In this document: positions 45,053-55,031 of the stretch, piece after piece
Numbering within the stretch: position 1 is the stretch's first letter
Layout: every line of letters begins with the position of its first letter
NCBI RefSeq assembly: GCF_030687395.1
Contig: NZ_CP117430.1
Span: 5,828,001 to 5,892,000, forward strand
Direction of reading: 5' to 3'
Length of the DNA: 64,000 bases
Source: Pseudomonas wuhanensis
GTDB taxonomy: Bacteria > Pseudomonadota > Gammaproteobacteria > Pseudomonadales > Pseudomonadaceae
Translations under genes and position numbers: made by a program
The notes under the pieces: model-generated
The model's database searches: none
The model's input: the letters and a program-made list of their open reading frames with translations, nothing else
What the model was told of the DNA's origin: nothing

Positions 45053-46371
45053 GCCGCACCGCTCTGGCCGAGCTGCATCGCCGCCCGGCAGGTGCAAAGG
45101 GCCTGCGCGCAATGACTGAAACTGCCGCCGCCGGGCAGCAGGCACAGGAGCACCAAGGGTTCGCTGGATTGCAGCAAGCACTGCAAGCCCTCGAGCACCG
45201 GGCTGACATCGGTCGTCAAGGAGGGTTGCAGGTCGGGTATGACTGGCTCTGCACTGGAGGCTGCGCCGGGAAGAAATCCGCTGATCAAGGGTTGATCCGG
45301 ATCGCCTTCGATAAAGCTCACCAGCACCTGCGCCCCTTCACTCAACGGCAGGGTGCCAGCGCCTTGCAGCTCGGGAGCCAACGGCAACCAGCAGTGGCTG
45401 GGCGCTGCGCCCTCCCCCTGGTAAAGCCAGTCGAACTGCACCGCAACCGGTCTGGACAGATCCGGTTCAGACTCATCGACCTCGACCACCCACGCCCGCT
45501 GCAGACTGTGCATCCTGGGTTTCACGCCCGAATGAGGTGCCACGAAAGGCATTTCCTGCACAACGGCCCGTAGTTGGTTGCTATAAGGAAGCTCTGGTTC
45601 CTGCCCTCCCTGATGCTCGACATGGGTCAGTAGCCAGAGACGATTCCAGTCCCCACACGGGTGACCGGACAGCGGCATCAGTTGGCCGCTGCGCAGGGTC
45701 GCCAGATTCGTCTGGCCTTCGGCAATTTGCCCGCAGCCGTGCAGCTTGAACTGACGCACACCTGGTTGTTCGTTCTCACCCTTGAAGACGCTCTCTTCGC
45801 CACGGCTAAACTGCCCCAGGCCATCACCGAAAACCAGACAGTGTCCGCATGAGCGGTGTTCGAAGTAGTAATGAAGCCGTTCCTGGGCGCACAGACGCTG
45901 GAGAAACTGCAGGTCTGATTCCCGGTACTGCGTGCAGAAATCACGGGACGGGTAATCGCCGCTCAGGTCGAAGCGCCGATCCTTGCCGGCAATGCCGTGC
46001 TCCTTGAGTACTTGAGCGAGAATATCCGGCACCGAGCACTGGCTGAAGATTCGCTGATTGAAGCGCTGGGCCAGACACGCCAGCCTGGGTCCCAGACGCA
46101 CACGGCATAGCCCGGGCTCACTGCCATGGCCGAGCTGAACGAGGCCCAGCAACTGCCCGTGAATACCCTGCCCCCGGGACCCGAAGTGCAAAAAGGCCGA
46201 GCGATACAGCAGGCTTGCGAGGTCCAGCGTCGGGTCATCGTTCAGCAGATCCACGTCGAACACAAAAGGCTTGCTGATGGCTTCACTACCGGTAAAGGCC
46301 AAGACCTCAAAGGAGTCGGGAAGACCCGCTATATCCAGACGAAATGACGGCTCGTTGGCTGGATCGAACAT
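45049..46371 (-). CDS. vgrG: type VI secretion spike protein VgrG, short form
   Basis: A 440-residue VgrG. The gp27-like base includes SFRLDIAGLPDSFEVLAFTG and CTQYRESDLQFLQRLCAQE with HYYFEH. The gp5-like OB domain appears about 310-390 (CWLPLAPELQGAGTLPLSEG, VLVSFIEGDPDQPLISGFLP). The usual long beta-helix spike is missing: about 60 residues remain, with several Cys (LLCLLPGGGSFSHCAQALCT). Most VgrG proteins are 600 residues or more. No other T6SS structural gene is in the window, so this is an orphan vgrG. Confidence 0.85.
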   Translation of the reverse strand: MFDPANEPSFRLDIAGLPDSFEVLAFTGSEAISKPFVFDVDLLNDDPTLDLASLLYRSAFLHFGSRGQGIHGQLLGLVQLGHGSEPGLCRVRLGPRLACLAQRFNQRIFSQCSVPDILAQVLKEHGIAGKDRRFDLSGDYPSRDFCTQYRESDLQFLQRLCAQERLHYYFEHRSCGHCLVFGDGLGQFSRGEESVFKGENEQPGVRQFKLHGCGQIAEGQTNLATLRSGQLMPLSGHPCGDWNRLWLLTHVEHQGGQEPELPYSNQLRAVVQEMPFVAPHSGVKPRMHSLQRAWVVEVDESEPDLSRPVAVQFDWLYQGEGAAPSHCWLPLAPELQGAGTLPLSEGAQVLVSFIEGDPDQPLISGFLPGAASSAEPVIPDLQPSLTTDVSPVLEGLQCLLQSSEPLVLLCLLPGGGSFSHCAQALCTCRAAMQLGQSGAA

Positions 46372-46450
46372 CGGCGATTCTCTACAGGAGGGGCGGCCGG
46401 GGATTCTCGCTGAGAGACATGGCCGAGTAGAGTGCCGAAGTACAACTTAG

Positions 46451-46585
46451 GAAATGACCTACGTGAAAAGAAGACCACATCGCTTGGATAGCCCGGTCTG
46501 TGGGTCATTTCGCTTGAAAAAAGAGAAGCGTCGCACCAGGTCATCTGAAATTTCCCCAAGGTATGGTGAATTTTCAGACAACCTG
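46451..46585. repeat. nested inverted repeats between speA and vgrG
   Basis: GAAATGACC (46451-46459) pairs with GGTCATTTC (46503-46511). A second imperfect pair, CAGGTCATCTGAAATT (46537-46552) and AATTTTCAGACAACCTG (about 46568-46585), follows. They could be a leader or operator of vgrG or the scar of an insertion. No gene is supported in 46372-46604. Confidence 0.5.
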
Positions 46586-46604
46586 ATGCGTGCAGTGCCT
46601 TACC

Positions 46605-48518
46605 TCAAGAAGACAGGTAAGACGAACGGGTCAGGCCCAGACGCAAGGCATCGAGGAACTGGGTGCGCTCGGCGGCGCTGATGCGGGCACTGGCGCACTT
46701 GTCGCGGTAGTGGGTCATCAGCTCTTCCGGCGACAAGTGCACGTAGCGCAGCATGTCTTCGATGGTGTCGTGGGTTTCGATACCGGCGTGGTACACGCTG
46801 CCGTCGGCGTTCTGGTAGATGTTCACCGAGTCGGTGTCACCGAACAGGTTGTGCATGTCGCCGAGAATTTCCTGGTAAGCACCCACCAGGAAGATCCCCA
46901 GCAGATAGTCTTCACCTTCGTTCAAACCGTGCACTGGCAAGCTGGTTTCGATGCTCTGCTCATCGACGTATTGTTTGATCTTGCCGTCGGAGTCGCAGGT
47001 CAGGTCTTGCAGCACCGCGCGGCGCAGCGGCTCTTCGTCGAGACGGTGCAGCGGCAGGATCGGCAGGACCTGGCCGATGGCCCAGGTGTCCGGCAGGCTC
47101 TGGAATACCGAGAAGTTGCAGATGTACTTGTCGGCCAGCTTGTCGTTGAGTTCGTCGAGCACCTGACGGTGGGAACGCTGACGGGCCTTCAATGAGTTGT
47201 GCAAGCGGCGGCAAACGGCGAAGTAGCATTGCTCGGCCAGGGCTTTTTGCGCCAGGGTCAACTTGCCATCGGCGTATTGAGTGGCCACGTCGCTCATGTA
47301 GTGCGTGGCGCGCCAGTAGGTCTCGGTGACCATTTCGATGTCGGTCGGGCCGAGCAGGTCAACCAGCCACTGCACGGTTTCCGGCAGCTCTTCCTTGTTA
47401 TCGATCTTCGGCACGTCGTCGTTATGTTTCTCAACGTCGGTCACCTGCACCACCAGCATGGCGTGGTGAGCAGTCAGGGAGCGGCCGCTTTCAGAGAAGA
47501 TGTTCGGGTGCGGCAGGCTCTGCGCGTCGCAGAACTCCTTGAGCATCCCGACCACGACACCGGCGTAATCGTCCATGTCGTAGTTGATCGAACTGGCGTT
47601 ACGCGAGTGAGTACCGTCGTAGTCCACGCCCAAACCGCCGCCGACGTCGATGTGATCCACCGGCAGGCCAAGGTTGCGCAACTCGCCGTAGTAACGGATC
47701 GCTTCCTTGAAGCCGTGCTGGTAGTCCGCCAGGTTGGCGATCTGCGAGCCCATGTGGAAGTGCAACAGGCGAATGCCCTGATCCAGACCGGCAGCGCGGA
47801 AACGCTCGACCACCGACAGCAGTTGCGCCGCCGACAGGCCGAACTTGGATTTTTCGCCACCGGTGTCTGCCCACTTGCTCGACGCCAGGGACGACAGACG
47901 CACGCGCAAGCCGACCTGCGGCTTGACCTTGAGCGACGCCGCTTCTTCGATCACCAGACCGACTTCGGATTCTTTCTCGATCACGATGAACACGTTGTGA
48001 CCGAGCTTCTGGCCCATCAGCGCCAGACGGATGAACTCGCGGTCCTTGTAACCGTTGCAGACGATGGTGCCGCCCTTCGGCGCCAGCGCCAGTACCGCCA
48101 GCAGTTCCGGCTTGGAGCCGGCTTCCAGACCGATGGAAACGTTCTGGGTGGCGATGATGTTTTCGATCACCGCTTCCTGCTGGTTGACCTTGATCGGGTA
48201 CAGCGCGGTGTACTTGCTCTGGTATTCCAGGCGCTCGATGTTGGCGTCGAACGCGCCGGTCAGCTGACGTACGCGGTCTTGCAGGATGTCGGGGAAACGC
48301 ACCAGCAACGGCAAGGACAAACCGCTTTTGCGCAGTTGGTCGACTTGCTCGAACAGGTCGATAGGCGAACTGGTCGGGCCGTTCGGACGAACTTCGACGC
48401 GACCGGCGTCATTGATCGCGAAATACCCGGCCCCCCAATGGCGAATCCCGTAAACACTGCGGCTGTCCGCAACTGTCCATTGGCTGCCATCGTCTTTGCG
48501 TGTGCGTCGTACGGACAT
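46605..48518 (-). CDS. speA: biosynthetic arginine decarboxylase SpeA
   Basis: A 637-residue PLP enzyme (fold III) converting arginine to agmatine for putrescine synthesis. The PLP Lys is in [13 protein letters not shown], the glycine loop in [12 protein letters not shown] ([14 protein letters not shown]), and the substrate Cys region follows near the C-terminus ([14 protein letters not shown] region). Length is standard for SpeA. A 220-base gap with an inverted repeat separates it from the upstream SUI1 gene. Confidence 0.95.
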   Translation of the reverse strand: MSVRRTRKDDGSQWTVADSRSVYGIRHWGAGYFAINDAGRVEVRPNGPTSSPIDLFEQVDQLRKSGLSLPLLVRFPDILQDRVRQLTGAFDANIERLEYQSKYTALYPIKVNQQEAVIENIIATQNVSIGLEAGSKPELLAVLALAPKGGTIVCNGYKDREFIRLALMGQKLGHNVFIVIEKESEVGLVIEEAASLKVKPQVGLRVRLSSLASSKWADTGGEKSKFGLSAAQLLSVVERFRAAGLDQGIRLLHFHMGSQIANLADYQHGFKEAIRYYGELRNLGLPVDHIDVGGGLGVDYDGTHSRNASSINYDMDDYAGVVVGMLKEFCDAQSLPHPNIFSESGRSLTAHHAMLVVQVTDVEKHNDDVPKIDNKEELPETVQWLVDLLGPTDIEMVTETYWRATHYMSDVATQYADGKLTLAQKALAEQCYFAVCRRLHNSLKARQRSHRQVLDELNDKLADKYICNFSVFQSLPDTWAIGQVLPILPLHRLDEEPLRRAVLQDLTCDSDGKIKQYVDEQSIETSLPVHGLNEGEDYLLGIFLVGAYQEILGDMHNLFGDTDSVNIYQNADGSVYHAGIETHDTIEDMLRYVHLSPEELMTHYRDKCASARISAAERTQFLDALRLGLTRSSYLSS

Positions 48519-48656
48519 CGAAGTCCCCTATAAAGAAGTCATAGAGCGTCGCCTTGAGTTCAGGCCGGCGCAGTCTAAAGAATGAAAATGACGGTTCGTC
48601 AACGAGGGGGTAGACCTCGCTGACTGCAGTGAGTTTAGAAACCGGTCATGAACAGG

Positions 48657-48734
48657 CTCTGTGAAAACCATGGTGACGACGCCAGCCCCGAATGAAATCG
48701 GGACTGGATCAAGCCGCGGGTGGTTTTCACAGAG
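48657..48734. repeat. long inverted repeat with nested hairpin between SUI1 gene and speA
   Basis: Outer arms CTCTGTGAAAACCA (48657-48670) and TGGTTTTCACAGAG (48721-48734) are perfect 14-base complements. Inside, CCAG-C-CCCGA (48682-48691) pairs with TCGGG-A-CTGG (48698-48707). The layout looks like a small mobile-element scar (MITE-like), or a structured leader or terminator. Confidence 0.65.
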
Positions 48735-48738
48735 GCTG

Positions 48739-49110
48739 CTAGCCGCCGGACTTCTTCGCTTTGAAACCGTGTTTGATCAGTTCGGCCAAGAGTAGCTCGA
48801 CATGATCGCCCTGGATTTCGATGATCCCGTCTTTTAACGCCCCACCGGTCCCGCAACGTTTCTTCAACGTGGTGGCCAGTTCCTTGAGCGCGTCTTCGGC
48901 CAACGGCACGCCGGTGATGGTGGTCACCGTCTTGCCGCCACGGCCCTTGCTTTCGCGACGCACGCGAGCGATGCCGTCGCCGGCCGGGATAACGGTTTGT
49001 TTGCAGATGCAGGCATCCACCGGTTGACTGCAATCCGGGCAATGACGACCTGCGTCGGTGGAAAATACCAGGCCACCAAGGGCGGCGAAGGATGCGGCTT
49101 TTTTGGCCAC
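48739..49110 (-). CDS. SUI1/eIF1-like translation factor (YciH family)
   Basis: A 123-residue protein. The N-terminal zinc-like cluster CPDCSQPVDACIC is followed by the SUI1 domain (about 40-120: RRESKGRGGKTVTTITGVPL, LKKRCGTGGALKDGIIEIQG). The Cys-containing part is typical of bacterial YciH. It may influence start-codon fidelity. Start GTG 49110 with AGAGGA upstream, giving VAKKAASFAALGGLVF; an ATG at 49173 is not supported by a site. Confidence 0.87.
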   Translation of the reverse strand: MAKKAASFAALGGLVFSTDAGRHCPDCSQPVDACICKQTVIPAGDGIARVRRESKGRGGKTVTTITGVPLAEDALKELATTLKKRCGTGGALKDGIIEIQGDHVELLLAELIKHGFKAKKSGG

Positions 49111-49243
49111 CGGCAATCCTCTTGGGAGGACAAAGACTGGTCGTGGCAGATGCCATCGACCGCGAAGCCCCACTCAGGCAGGGGCAGCGCTACTGAGCCG
49201 GGCACTGCCGGTTCAGTTTGAAAAGGTCGCGCAGTGTAACGGC

Positions 49244-49274
49244 AAAAACGCCGATTGCTAAGAGCCAATCGGCG
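49244..49274 (-). terminator. rho-independent terminator after the Nudix gene
   Basis: Stem CGCCGATTG (49249-49257) with CAATCGGCG (49266-49274), loop of 8. On the minus strand it is followed by five T. It lies 5 bases beyond the Nudix stop codon. Confidence 0.88.
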
Positions 49275-49279
49275 CCAAT

Positions 49280-49849
49280 TTACAGCTCTTTTGCGACGTC
49301 ATCCCCTTGGGCACGAAGATAGCGCTTCAACGCCGCCAGAGAGTCCGGGCAATACGGCTTTTGCTGGATTTCCAGCAGAACCTGATCGATCGAGATAAAG
49401 CGCGCTTCCAGCACTTCTTCCGGCTGCAGGATCAACGGTCCGTCCCACACCGCCGAAAATGCCGAACACCAGAGCCGATTGCCGGTGTCCTCGAAGAAAA
49501 AGTGATCATGGGCAGTCAGTTCCACACCGCTCACGCCCAGCTCTTCTTCCAGCTCACGGGCCGCCGATTCGGCGTAAGTCTCGGTGGCCAGCACCATGCC
49601 GCCGGCCGCCACGTCCCAGTAACCGGGGTATATCGCTTTGCTCAGGGTGCGCCGGTGCACGCACAGTTCACCGGCAGAATTGAACAGCATGATGTAGGTG
49701 CCGCGCCCGATCAGCTCGCGTTCGCGCAGCTCGGAGCGGACCAGAGCGCCGAGCAGGTTGTCCTGCTCGTCGACCCAGGCGATCTGTTCGGCATCGGAGG
49801 CCGCACGATGGGCGGCCTCACGCATGTCATCGACGGAGCTATCGACCAT
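49280..49849 (-). CDS. Nudix hydrolase (YfcD-like)
   Basis: A 189-residue Nudix enzyme. The Nudix box fits GX5EX7REUXEEXGU exactly, from the Gly in GGMVLATETY to RELEEELGV (about residues 83-106). The N-terminal extension (AEQIAWVDEQDNLLGALVRS) resembles YfcD/IDI-like members. Substrate unknown. Its ATG is 3 bases from the DUF2333 stop, so the two form an operon ended by the terminator at 49244. Confidence 0.88.
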   Translation of the reverse strand: MVDSSVDDMREAAHRAASDAEQIAWVDEQDNLLGALVRSELRERELIGRGTYIMLFNSAGELCVHRRTLSKAIYPGYWDVAAGGMVLATETYAESAARELEEELGVSGVELTAHDHFFFEDTGNRLWCSAFSAVWDGPLILQPEEVLEARFISIDQVLLEIQQKPYCPDSLAALKRYLRAQGDDVAKEL

Positions 49850-49852
49850 GAC

Positions 49853-50920
49853 TCAGCCCTGATTGAGCAGTTGACGCAAATCGATCACCGCGGCGTTGGC
49901 CCGGGAGATGTAATTGGCCATGACCAGCGAGTGGTTGGCCAACACACCAAAGCCGCTGCCATTGAGGATCATCGGGCTCCAGACCGGTTCTTGCGAGGCT
50001 TCCAGTTCACGAATGATCTGGCGCACGCTGACCGTGGCGTTCTTCTTCGCCAGCACATCGGCGAAATCGACTTCGATAGCACGCAGCAAGTGGGACAACG
50101 CCCAGGCCTGACCGCGGGCTTCGTAGAACACGTTATCGATCTGCAGCCACGGGGTTTCGACGACTTCTTCGTCAACCTGCGGCACCTGGCCGAGGGCCGG
50201 GACTTCAGTCTTCAGTGCGGTGTTGAGCTTGACCCGGCCAACACTGGCCGACAGCCGTTGCGACAGCGAACCCAGACGGGTTCCCACATCACCCAGCCAG
50301 TTGTTCAGGTTGTCGGCGCGGGCATAGAACAGCGCGCTTTTCTGGTCAGGCCCCGACAGACGCGCCTGATAACGACTCAGGGAATTGATGCCTTCCTGAT
50401 ACTCGGACTCACTGGATGGCAGCACCCAGCTTTTGTTGTCGAAGTTGAAACGCGGCTCGGCCTTGGCCAGGTCGGCGTCTTCGGTGGACTGCGACTGCGA
50501 GCGGGCGAAGTCTTTACGCAGCGCACGGCTCAGGTCGCGGACCTGGACCAGCACGCCATATTCCCAGCTCGGCGTATTATCCATCCACAGGCCCGGCGGG
50601 AAACGGTCGTTGGAAATATAGCCGCCCGGTTTGGTCAGCAAGGTGCCGGCAACGGTCTTGAGGGTTTCCACCGTGGTGTACCCGACCACCATCTGCTTGC
50701 CTTCTTTCTCGGCCGCCACCTGGGCATTCTGCTGAACCGGGAACAGCGCCGGCTCCTGGCTCCAGTACCAGCCCAGCGCGATCGCCACCAACAGGTAAAG
50801 AACAATCAGAGTAGCCAGCGCCCGGCTGAACAACAGGCCGCCAAAATAACTGCGGGTGGCCGATTTCGGTTCAGCGGCACGCTCAGGCGCGCTGCCTGTG
50901 CGGTTCTTCCAGTCCAGCAT
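49853..50920 (-). CDS. DUF2333 family membrane protein
   Basis: A 355-residue protein with one TM near residues 33-54 (LATLIVLYLLVAIALGWYW) and a long periplasmic domain (GGYISNDRFPPGLWMDNTPS, ending YISRANAAVIDLRQLL), as in the DUF2333 family. Function unknown. First gene of the DUF2333-Nudix operon; the 288-base gap upstream shares the divergent promoter region with gcbA. Confidence 0.83.
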   Translation of the reverse strand: MLDWKNRTGSAPERAAEPKSATRSYFGGLLFSRALATLIVLYLLVAIALGWYWSQEPALFPVQQNAQVAAEKEGKQMVVGYTTVETLKTVAGTLLTKPGGYISNDRFPPGLWMDNTPSWEYGVLVQVRDLSRALRKDFARSQSQSTEDADLAKAEPRFNFDNKSWVLPSSESEYQEGINSLSRYQARLSGPDQKSALFYARADNLNNWLGDVGTRLGSLSQRLSASVGRVKLNTALKTEVPALGQVPQVDEEVVETPWLQIDNVFYEARGQAWALSHLLRAIEVDFADVLAKKNATVSVRQIIRELEASQEPVWSPMILNGSGFGVLANHSLVMANYISRANAAVIDLRQLLNQG

Positions 50921-51208
50921 GGCGGTATCCTTTCAATCACTTGAGTTCATCGGTTCGACCACAACCCTACGCCATCGTGCGTCATTTGCCCGCATTAAAT
51001 CCGGCGGGACACAGCGAACCACACAATGACTGCAGTCGAGTCGACACTATAAATGAAGCACAGCGTTGAGCCTATGCGACCAGTCGGTCAGAAACTGAAT
51101 GAAGTCGCTTTGCAGATTATTGACATACGACACTCATGCAATCGGAAAGAGGTGCTAGCATAGAGCCACCAGTCGATCTCAGCATGCACCCTAACTAGTA
51201 GTCAGGAT

Positions 51209-52879
51209 ATGACCGAGCCAGAAGACCCCAGCCGTGAGCGCCTCAAGCACCACTTTGCCCAGCGGGTAATTCATCAGGCACGTCAGATTCTTGAGATATG
51301 GCAACGCCTGCAGCGCAACGAATGGTCCACCACCGACTTGTCGGAATTGAGTGAAGCTAATCTGCGCCTGCTGCGCTTTGCCGAACGTTTCGAACAACCG
51401 GAACATACCCAGCTGGCGCGCCACATTGGCCAGTCGCTGGAAGCGGTGGACGCCAACCGCGGACGTCTGAGCAGCGGACTGATCACTGACCTCAATCGCC
51501 TGATGCAGCGTCTGTCCCGCACCGGCCTGCGCCATGGCGACCAGCTCGAACAAACCTTCCTGCCGCCGCTGCGCAAACCGATCTACGTGATGTTGCAGGA
51601 TCACGACCGGGCCGAGCGGCTGGCCAAGCAACTTGAATTCTTCGGGCTCAGCGCTCAATCCCTCGACAGTGTCGCCGCGTTCCGCTCCTCAATGGTCGAG
51701 CGGTTGCCGGCGGCGATTGTCATGGACGTTGACTTCAGTGGCGCCGGCATCGGCCTGAAACTGGCGGCCGAAGCCCAGGAAGGCCTCGATCAGCCCTTGC
51801 CACTGTTGTTTTTCAGCCTGCACGAAACCGATACTCCGACCCGCCTCGCCGCCGTGCGGGCCGGTGGCCAGGAATTTCTCACCGGCACCCTCGAAGCCTC
51901 GAGCCTGTTGGAAAAGATCGAAGTCCTGACCTGTGTCGCCCAGTACGAACCTTATAAAGTGCTGATCATCGACGACTCCCGCGCCCAGGCCTTGCACACC
52001 GAACGCCTGCTCAATAGCGCAGGGATCGTCACGCGGACCTTGATCGAACCGATCCAGGCCATGGCCGAACTGGCGGACTTCCAGCCGGACCTGATCATCC
52101 TCGACATGTACATGCCGGCCTGCACCGGTACTGAATTGGCCAAGGTGATCCGCCATAACGACCGCTATGTCAGCGTACCGATCATTTATCTGTCGGCCGA
52201 AGACGACCTGGACAAGCAGCTCGACGCCATGAGCGAGGGTGGCGACGACTTCCTGACCAAGCCGATCAAGCCACGGCACCTGATCACCACCGTACGCAAC
52301 CGCGCGGCGCGGGCGCGCAATCTGAAAGCACGGATGGTGCGTGACAGCCTGACCGGTTTGTACAACCACACCCACATTCTGCAATTGCTCGAAGACTGTT
52401 CATTCCGCGCCCGGCGCGAAAACAAGCCGCTGAGCTTTGCGATGCTCGACATCGACCACTTCAAACGGGTCAACGACAGTCACGGCCATCCCATGGGCGA
52501 CCGGGTGATCAAGAGCCTGGCGCTGTTCCTCAAGCAACGGTTGCGCAAGACCGACTTCATTGGCCGCTACGGCGGTGAAGAGTTCGCCATCGTCATGCCG
52601 GACACGGATATCGAATCGGCCTACAAGGTGCTCGATGAAATCCGTCAGCGCTTTGCCGAAATTCATTACCCGGCTCAGCCTCAGGATCTCTGGTGCACCT
52701 TCAGCGCCGGCGTCGTCGAACTGCGCGAAGACTCTGACAGCCTGCTGATGGCCAGTCAGGCAGACGAAGCGCTGTACCGCGCCAAAGACGCCGGACGCAA
52801 CCGCGTGCAAGCCGCGCGGGAGTCAAAGCAAAGTGCCACTTTTTCATCGGAATCGACCCATTCGGTCATAACCCTGTAA
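51209..52879 (+). CDS. gcbA: diguanylate cyclase GcbA-type (REC-REC-GGDEF)
   Basis: A 556-residue response regulator making c-di-GMP. A helical N-terminus is about 1-120, the first receiver about 125-245, the second about 250-370 (VLIIDDSRA, Asp in ILDMYMPACTG, Lys in FLTKPIKP) and the GGDEF domain about 385-540 with active site GGEEF and the inhibitory-site RKTD five residues before it. The first receiver has lost the acidic pair and the Lys. P. fluorescens GcbA and P. aeruginosa PA4843 have this layout and the same neighbour ctpL; GcbA promotes surface attachment. Confidence 0.9.
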   Translation: MTEPEDPSRERLKHHFAQRVIHQARQILEIWQRLQRNEWSTTDLSELSEANLRLLRFAERFEQPEHTQLARHIGQSLEAVDANRGRLSSGLITDLNRLMQRLSRTGLRHGDQLEQTFLPPLRKPIYVMLQDHDRAERLAKQLEFFGLSAQSLDSVAAFRSSMVERLPAAIVMDVDFSGAGIGLKLAAEAQEGLDQPLPLLFFSLHETDTPTRLAAVRAGGQEFLTGTLEASSLLEKIEVLTCVAQYEPYKVLIIDDSRAQALHTERLLNSAGIVTRTLIEPIQAMAELADFQPDLIILDMYMPACTGTELAKVIRHNDRYVSVPIIYLSAEDDLDKQLDAMSEGGDDFLTKPIKPRHLITTVRNRAARARNLKARMVRDSLTGLYNHTHILQLLEDCSFRARRENKPLSFAMLDIDHFKRVNDSHGHPMGDRVIKSLALFLKQRLRKTDFIGRYGGEEFAIVMPDTDIESAYKVLDEIRQRFAEIHYPAQPQDLWCTFSAGVVELREDSDSLLMASQADEALYRAKDAGRNRVQAARESKQSATFSSESTHSVITL

Positions 52880-52930
52880 CAGAAACGCAATAAGTTCAGG
52901 CGCTTACCATTCTGCCGTTGGTAGATCACG

Positions 52931-54877
52931 ATGCGCCTGAAGCTGTTGACCAATCTCAATACCCTCCTTCTGGTCGCCGTGTGCGTGGCCCTTGGCGCCA
53001 CGCTCTGGTGGTCGCAAAAAGCCCTGGAACGCCCTTATCTGTTGATGGAGCGTTACTTGGGTCTGTCTCAGCAGTTTCAAAATGAAGTGGCGCGCAACGT
53101 CGAGAATTACCTGGCCAGCGGCGATGCCCTGCGCCTGAGCAACGCCAGCCAGGCCATCGGCAGCCTGCAAAAGGAGCTCGGTGAGTTGCCGCCGGCATTG
53201 GCTGACACCTTGCGCCCGAGCCTGACGAATCTGGATGAATTCAGCAAAACTGATCTGTTGGCCGCCGGCAAACTCGCTGGCGACCCGCAAGCATTGCTGC
53301 TGCAAGCCGAACGCGAACTCGGCGCCAGCCTGGATCAACTCAGCCAATACGCCAGCGGCAACGCGGCGTACCTGACGCCTTTACTCACTGCGTCCCAACA
53401 CTTGGGCAAACTGTCCCTGGCTCGGGACAAACTGGTCAGCAGTGGTCGCAGCGAACTGGCCGCCGATGTTGAACGCGAAGTCGCTAACATCCGCACTCAA
53501 GCCGAGCAACTGGACGCTTTACCGCTGCTGGGTGTGACCGCCAGCACCGAATCAAACACCGATGATTTCGCCGCGATGATGGGGCTGGAGAACACCGAAA
53601 AAGCCGTCGCCGAAGATGCCGGCGTCGGCCTCAAGCGTGAATTCAACAGCCTGCTCACCCGCTACCCTTCGGAACTGGCGCGCACCCGCGAACAGATTCA
53701 GAAACGCGCCGACCTCAGCACCGCGACGCACTTGAAAATCGCCGCCGTGCAGCAGTCCATCGCCGGGCTGGAACCGGTAGTGCGTGCCCAGCACGGGCAG
53801 ATCCAGGGCGAAGTGCGGCTGATACAGGGAGTGATGATCGGGCTGATCCTGCTGATCGCCTTGCTCATCGATACCTTGCAGCGACGCCTGGCCCGAACGC
53901 TGACCAACCTCGCCCCGGCGCTGTCGACCTGGGCCGAAGGTGACTTCAGCCGCGACATTCAACTGGGCGCGACCAACCGCGAACTGCATGACATTCAAGC
54001 CTCGCTCAATCGCTTGCGCGCCTATCTGGTCGACCTGGTGGGCACCATTCGCCTCAACGCCGAGCAAGTCGCCGGCAGTAGCCGAACGTTGGCCGAATTA
54101 AGCAATGACCTGCACAGCGGCGCCGAGCATCAGGCCGGCGACACAGCACTGATCCGAGACTCTCTCGGCGAACTCGAGGCGACGATTCAACAAGTCGCCG
54201 GTGATGCCAGCCAGGCCGCGGACGCCAGTCGTCATGCAGGGCTGGCGGTGGAACATGGTCAGAAGGTCATCGGCCTGAGCCTCACCGGGCTGCATGCGCT
54301 GGTGGGTGAAGTGCAAGGCAATGCGCAGATGATCGAACATCTGGCCGAGGAGTCGGCGACCATCGGCGGCGTGCTGACGGTAATTCGTTCGATTGCTGAC
54401 CAGACCAACCTGCTGGCCCTGAACGCCGCCATCGAAGCGGCCCGCGCCGGGGAAATGGGCCGAGGGTTTGCGGTAGTGGCCGAAGAGGTTCGCTCACTGG
54501 CACAACGCACCGCCGGGGCCACCGCCGAGATCCAGACGCTGATCGCCGGCCTGCAAACCGCCGCGCGGCAATCGGTCGAAGGCATGCGCGCTCAGGTCGA
54601 ACACGCCGAAGCCACGGCCAATCAGGCCCAGGCGGCCGACGGTGCGCTGGATAAAATCGTCGGGGCGATCCAGACCATTTCCGACACAGCGGTGCGCATC
54701 GCTGATGTCACCGCCCAGCAGAGCGGCGCTGTCAGCGAAATCCGCGATCACAGTGAGCGGATTCACCAATTGGGTGGGGATAACTTGCTGCGCATCGGCG
54801 AAGGACGTGAACAAGGGGAGAATTTGTTGGTGCTGGGTGGGCGGTTGCATACAGCCGTTCAGGCCTTTCGGGTCTAA
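52931..54877 (+). CDS. ctpL: methyl-accepting chemotaxis protein, CtpL-like
   Basis: A 648-residue chemoreceptor. TM1 is about 10-28, a large helical periplasmic domain about 30-285 (helical bundle, no Cache motifs), TM2 about 295-315, HAMP, then the signalling domain with [20 protein letters not shown]. In P. aeruginosa PA4844 (CtpL) occupies the same place between PA4843 and dsbD and mediates phosphate taxis at low phosphate with PstS. ATG 52931; no strong site. Ligand by homology only. Confidence 0.86.
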   Translation: MRLKLLTNLNTLLLVAVCVALGATLWWSQKALERPYLLMERYLGLSQQFQNEVARNVENYLASGDALRLSNASQAIGSLQKELGELPPALADTLRPSLTNLDEFSKTDLLAAGKLAGDPQALLLQAERELGASLDQLSQYASGNAAYLTPLLTASQHLGKLSLARDKLVSSGRSELAADVEREVANIRTQAEQLDALPLLGVTASTESNTDDFAAMMGLENTEKAVAEDAGVGLKREFNSLLTRYPSELARTREQIQKRADLSTATHLKIAAVQQSIAGLEPVVRAQHGQIQGEVRLIQGVMIGLILLIALLIDTLQRRLARTLTNLAPALSTWAEGDFSRDIQLGATNRELHDIQASLNRLRAYLVDLVGTIRLNAEQVAGSSRTLAELSNDLHSGAEHQAGDTALIRDSLGELEATIQQVAGDASQAADASRHAGLAVEHGQKVIGLSLTGLHALVGEVQGNAQMIEHLAEESATIGGVLTVIRSIADQTNLLALNAAIEAARAGEMGRGFAVVAEEVRSLAQRTAGATAEIQTLIAGLQTAARQSVEGMRAQVEHAEATANQAQAADGALDKIVGAIQTISDTAVRIADVTAQQSGAVSEIRDHSERIHQLGGDNLLRIGEGREQGENLLVLGGRLHTAVQAFRV

Positions 54878-55031
54878 GGACTGCGAGCCCGAACGCAACT
54901 AACGATCTGGACTGTCGCCGCCTAAGCCCTTGTATGAAAACTCCTATTTAAGCCATGCGATGGTTTTTAGTCGTCGTTTTGATGCTAGGGTTTAGCGCTT
55001 CAATTAATCGAGCGCGCAACAGGAGTGCCCC

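Noticed and set aside
47199..48533. 444-codon frame antisense to speA
   Set aside because: It mirrors the reverse strand of a highly conserved enzyme, and the protein is Gln/His/Val-rich without motifs.
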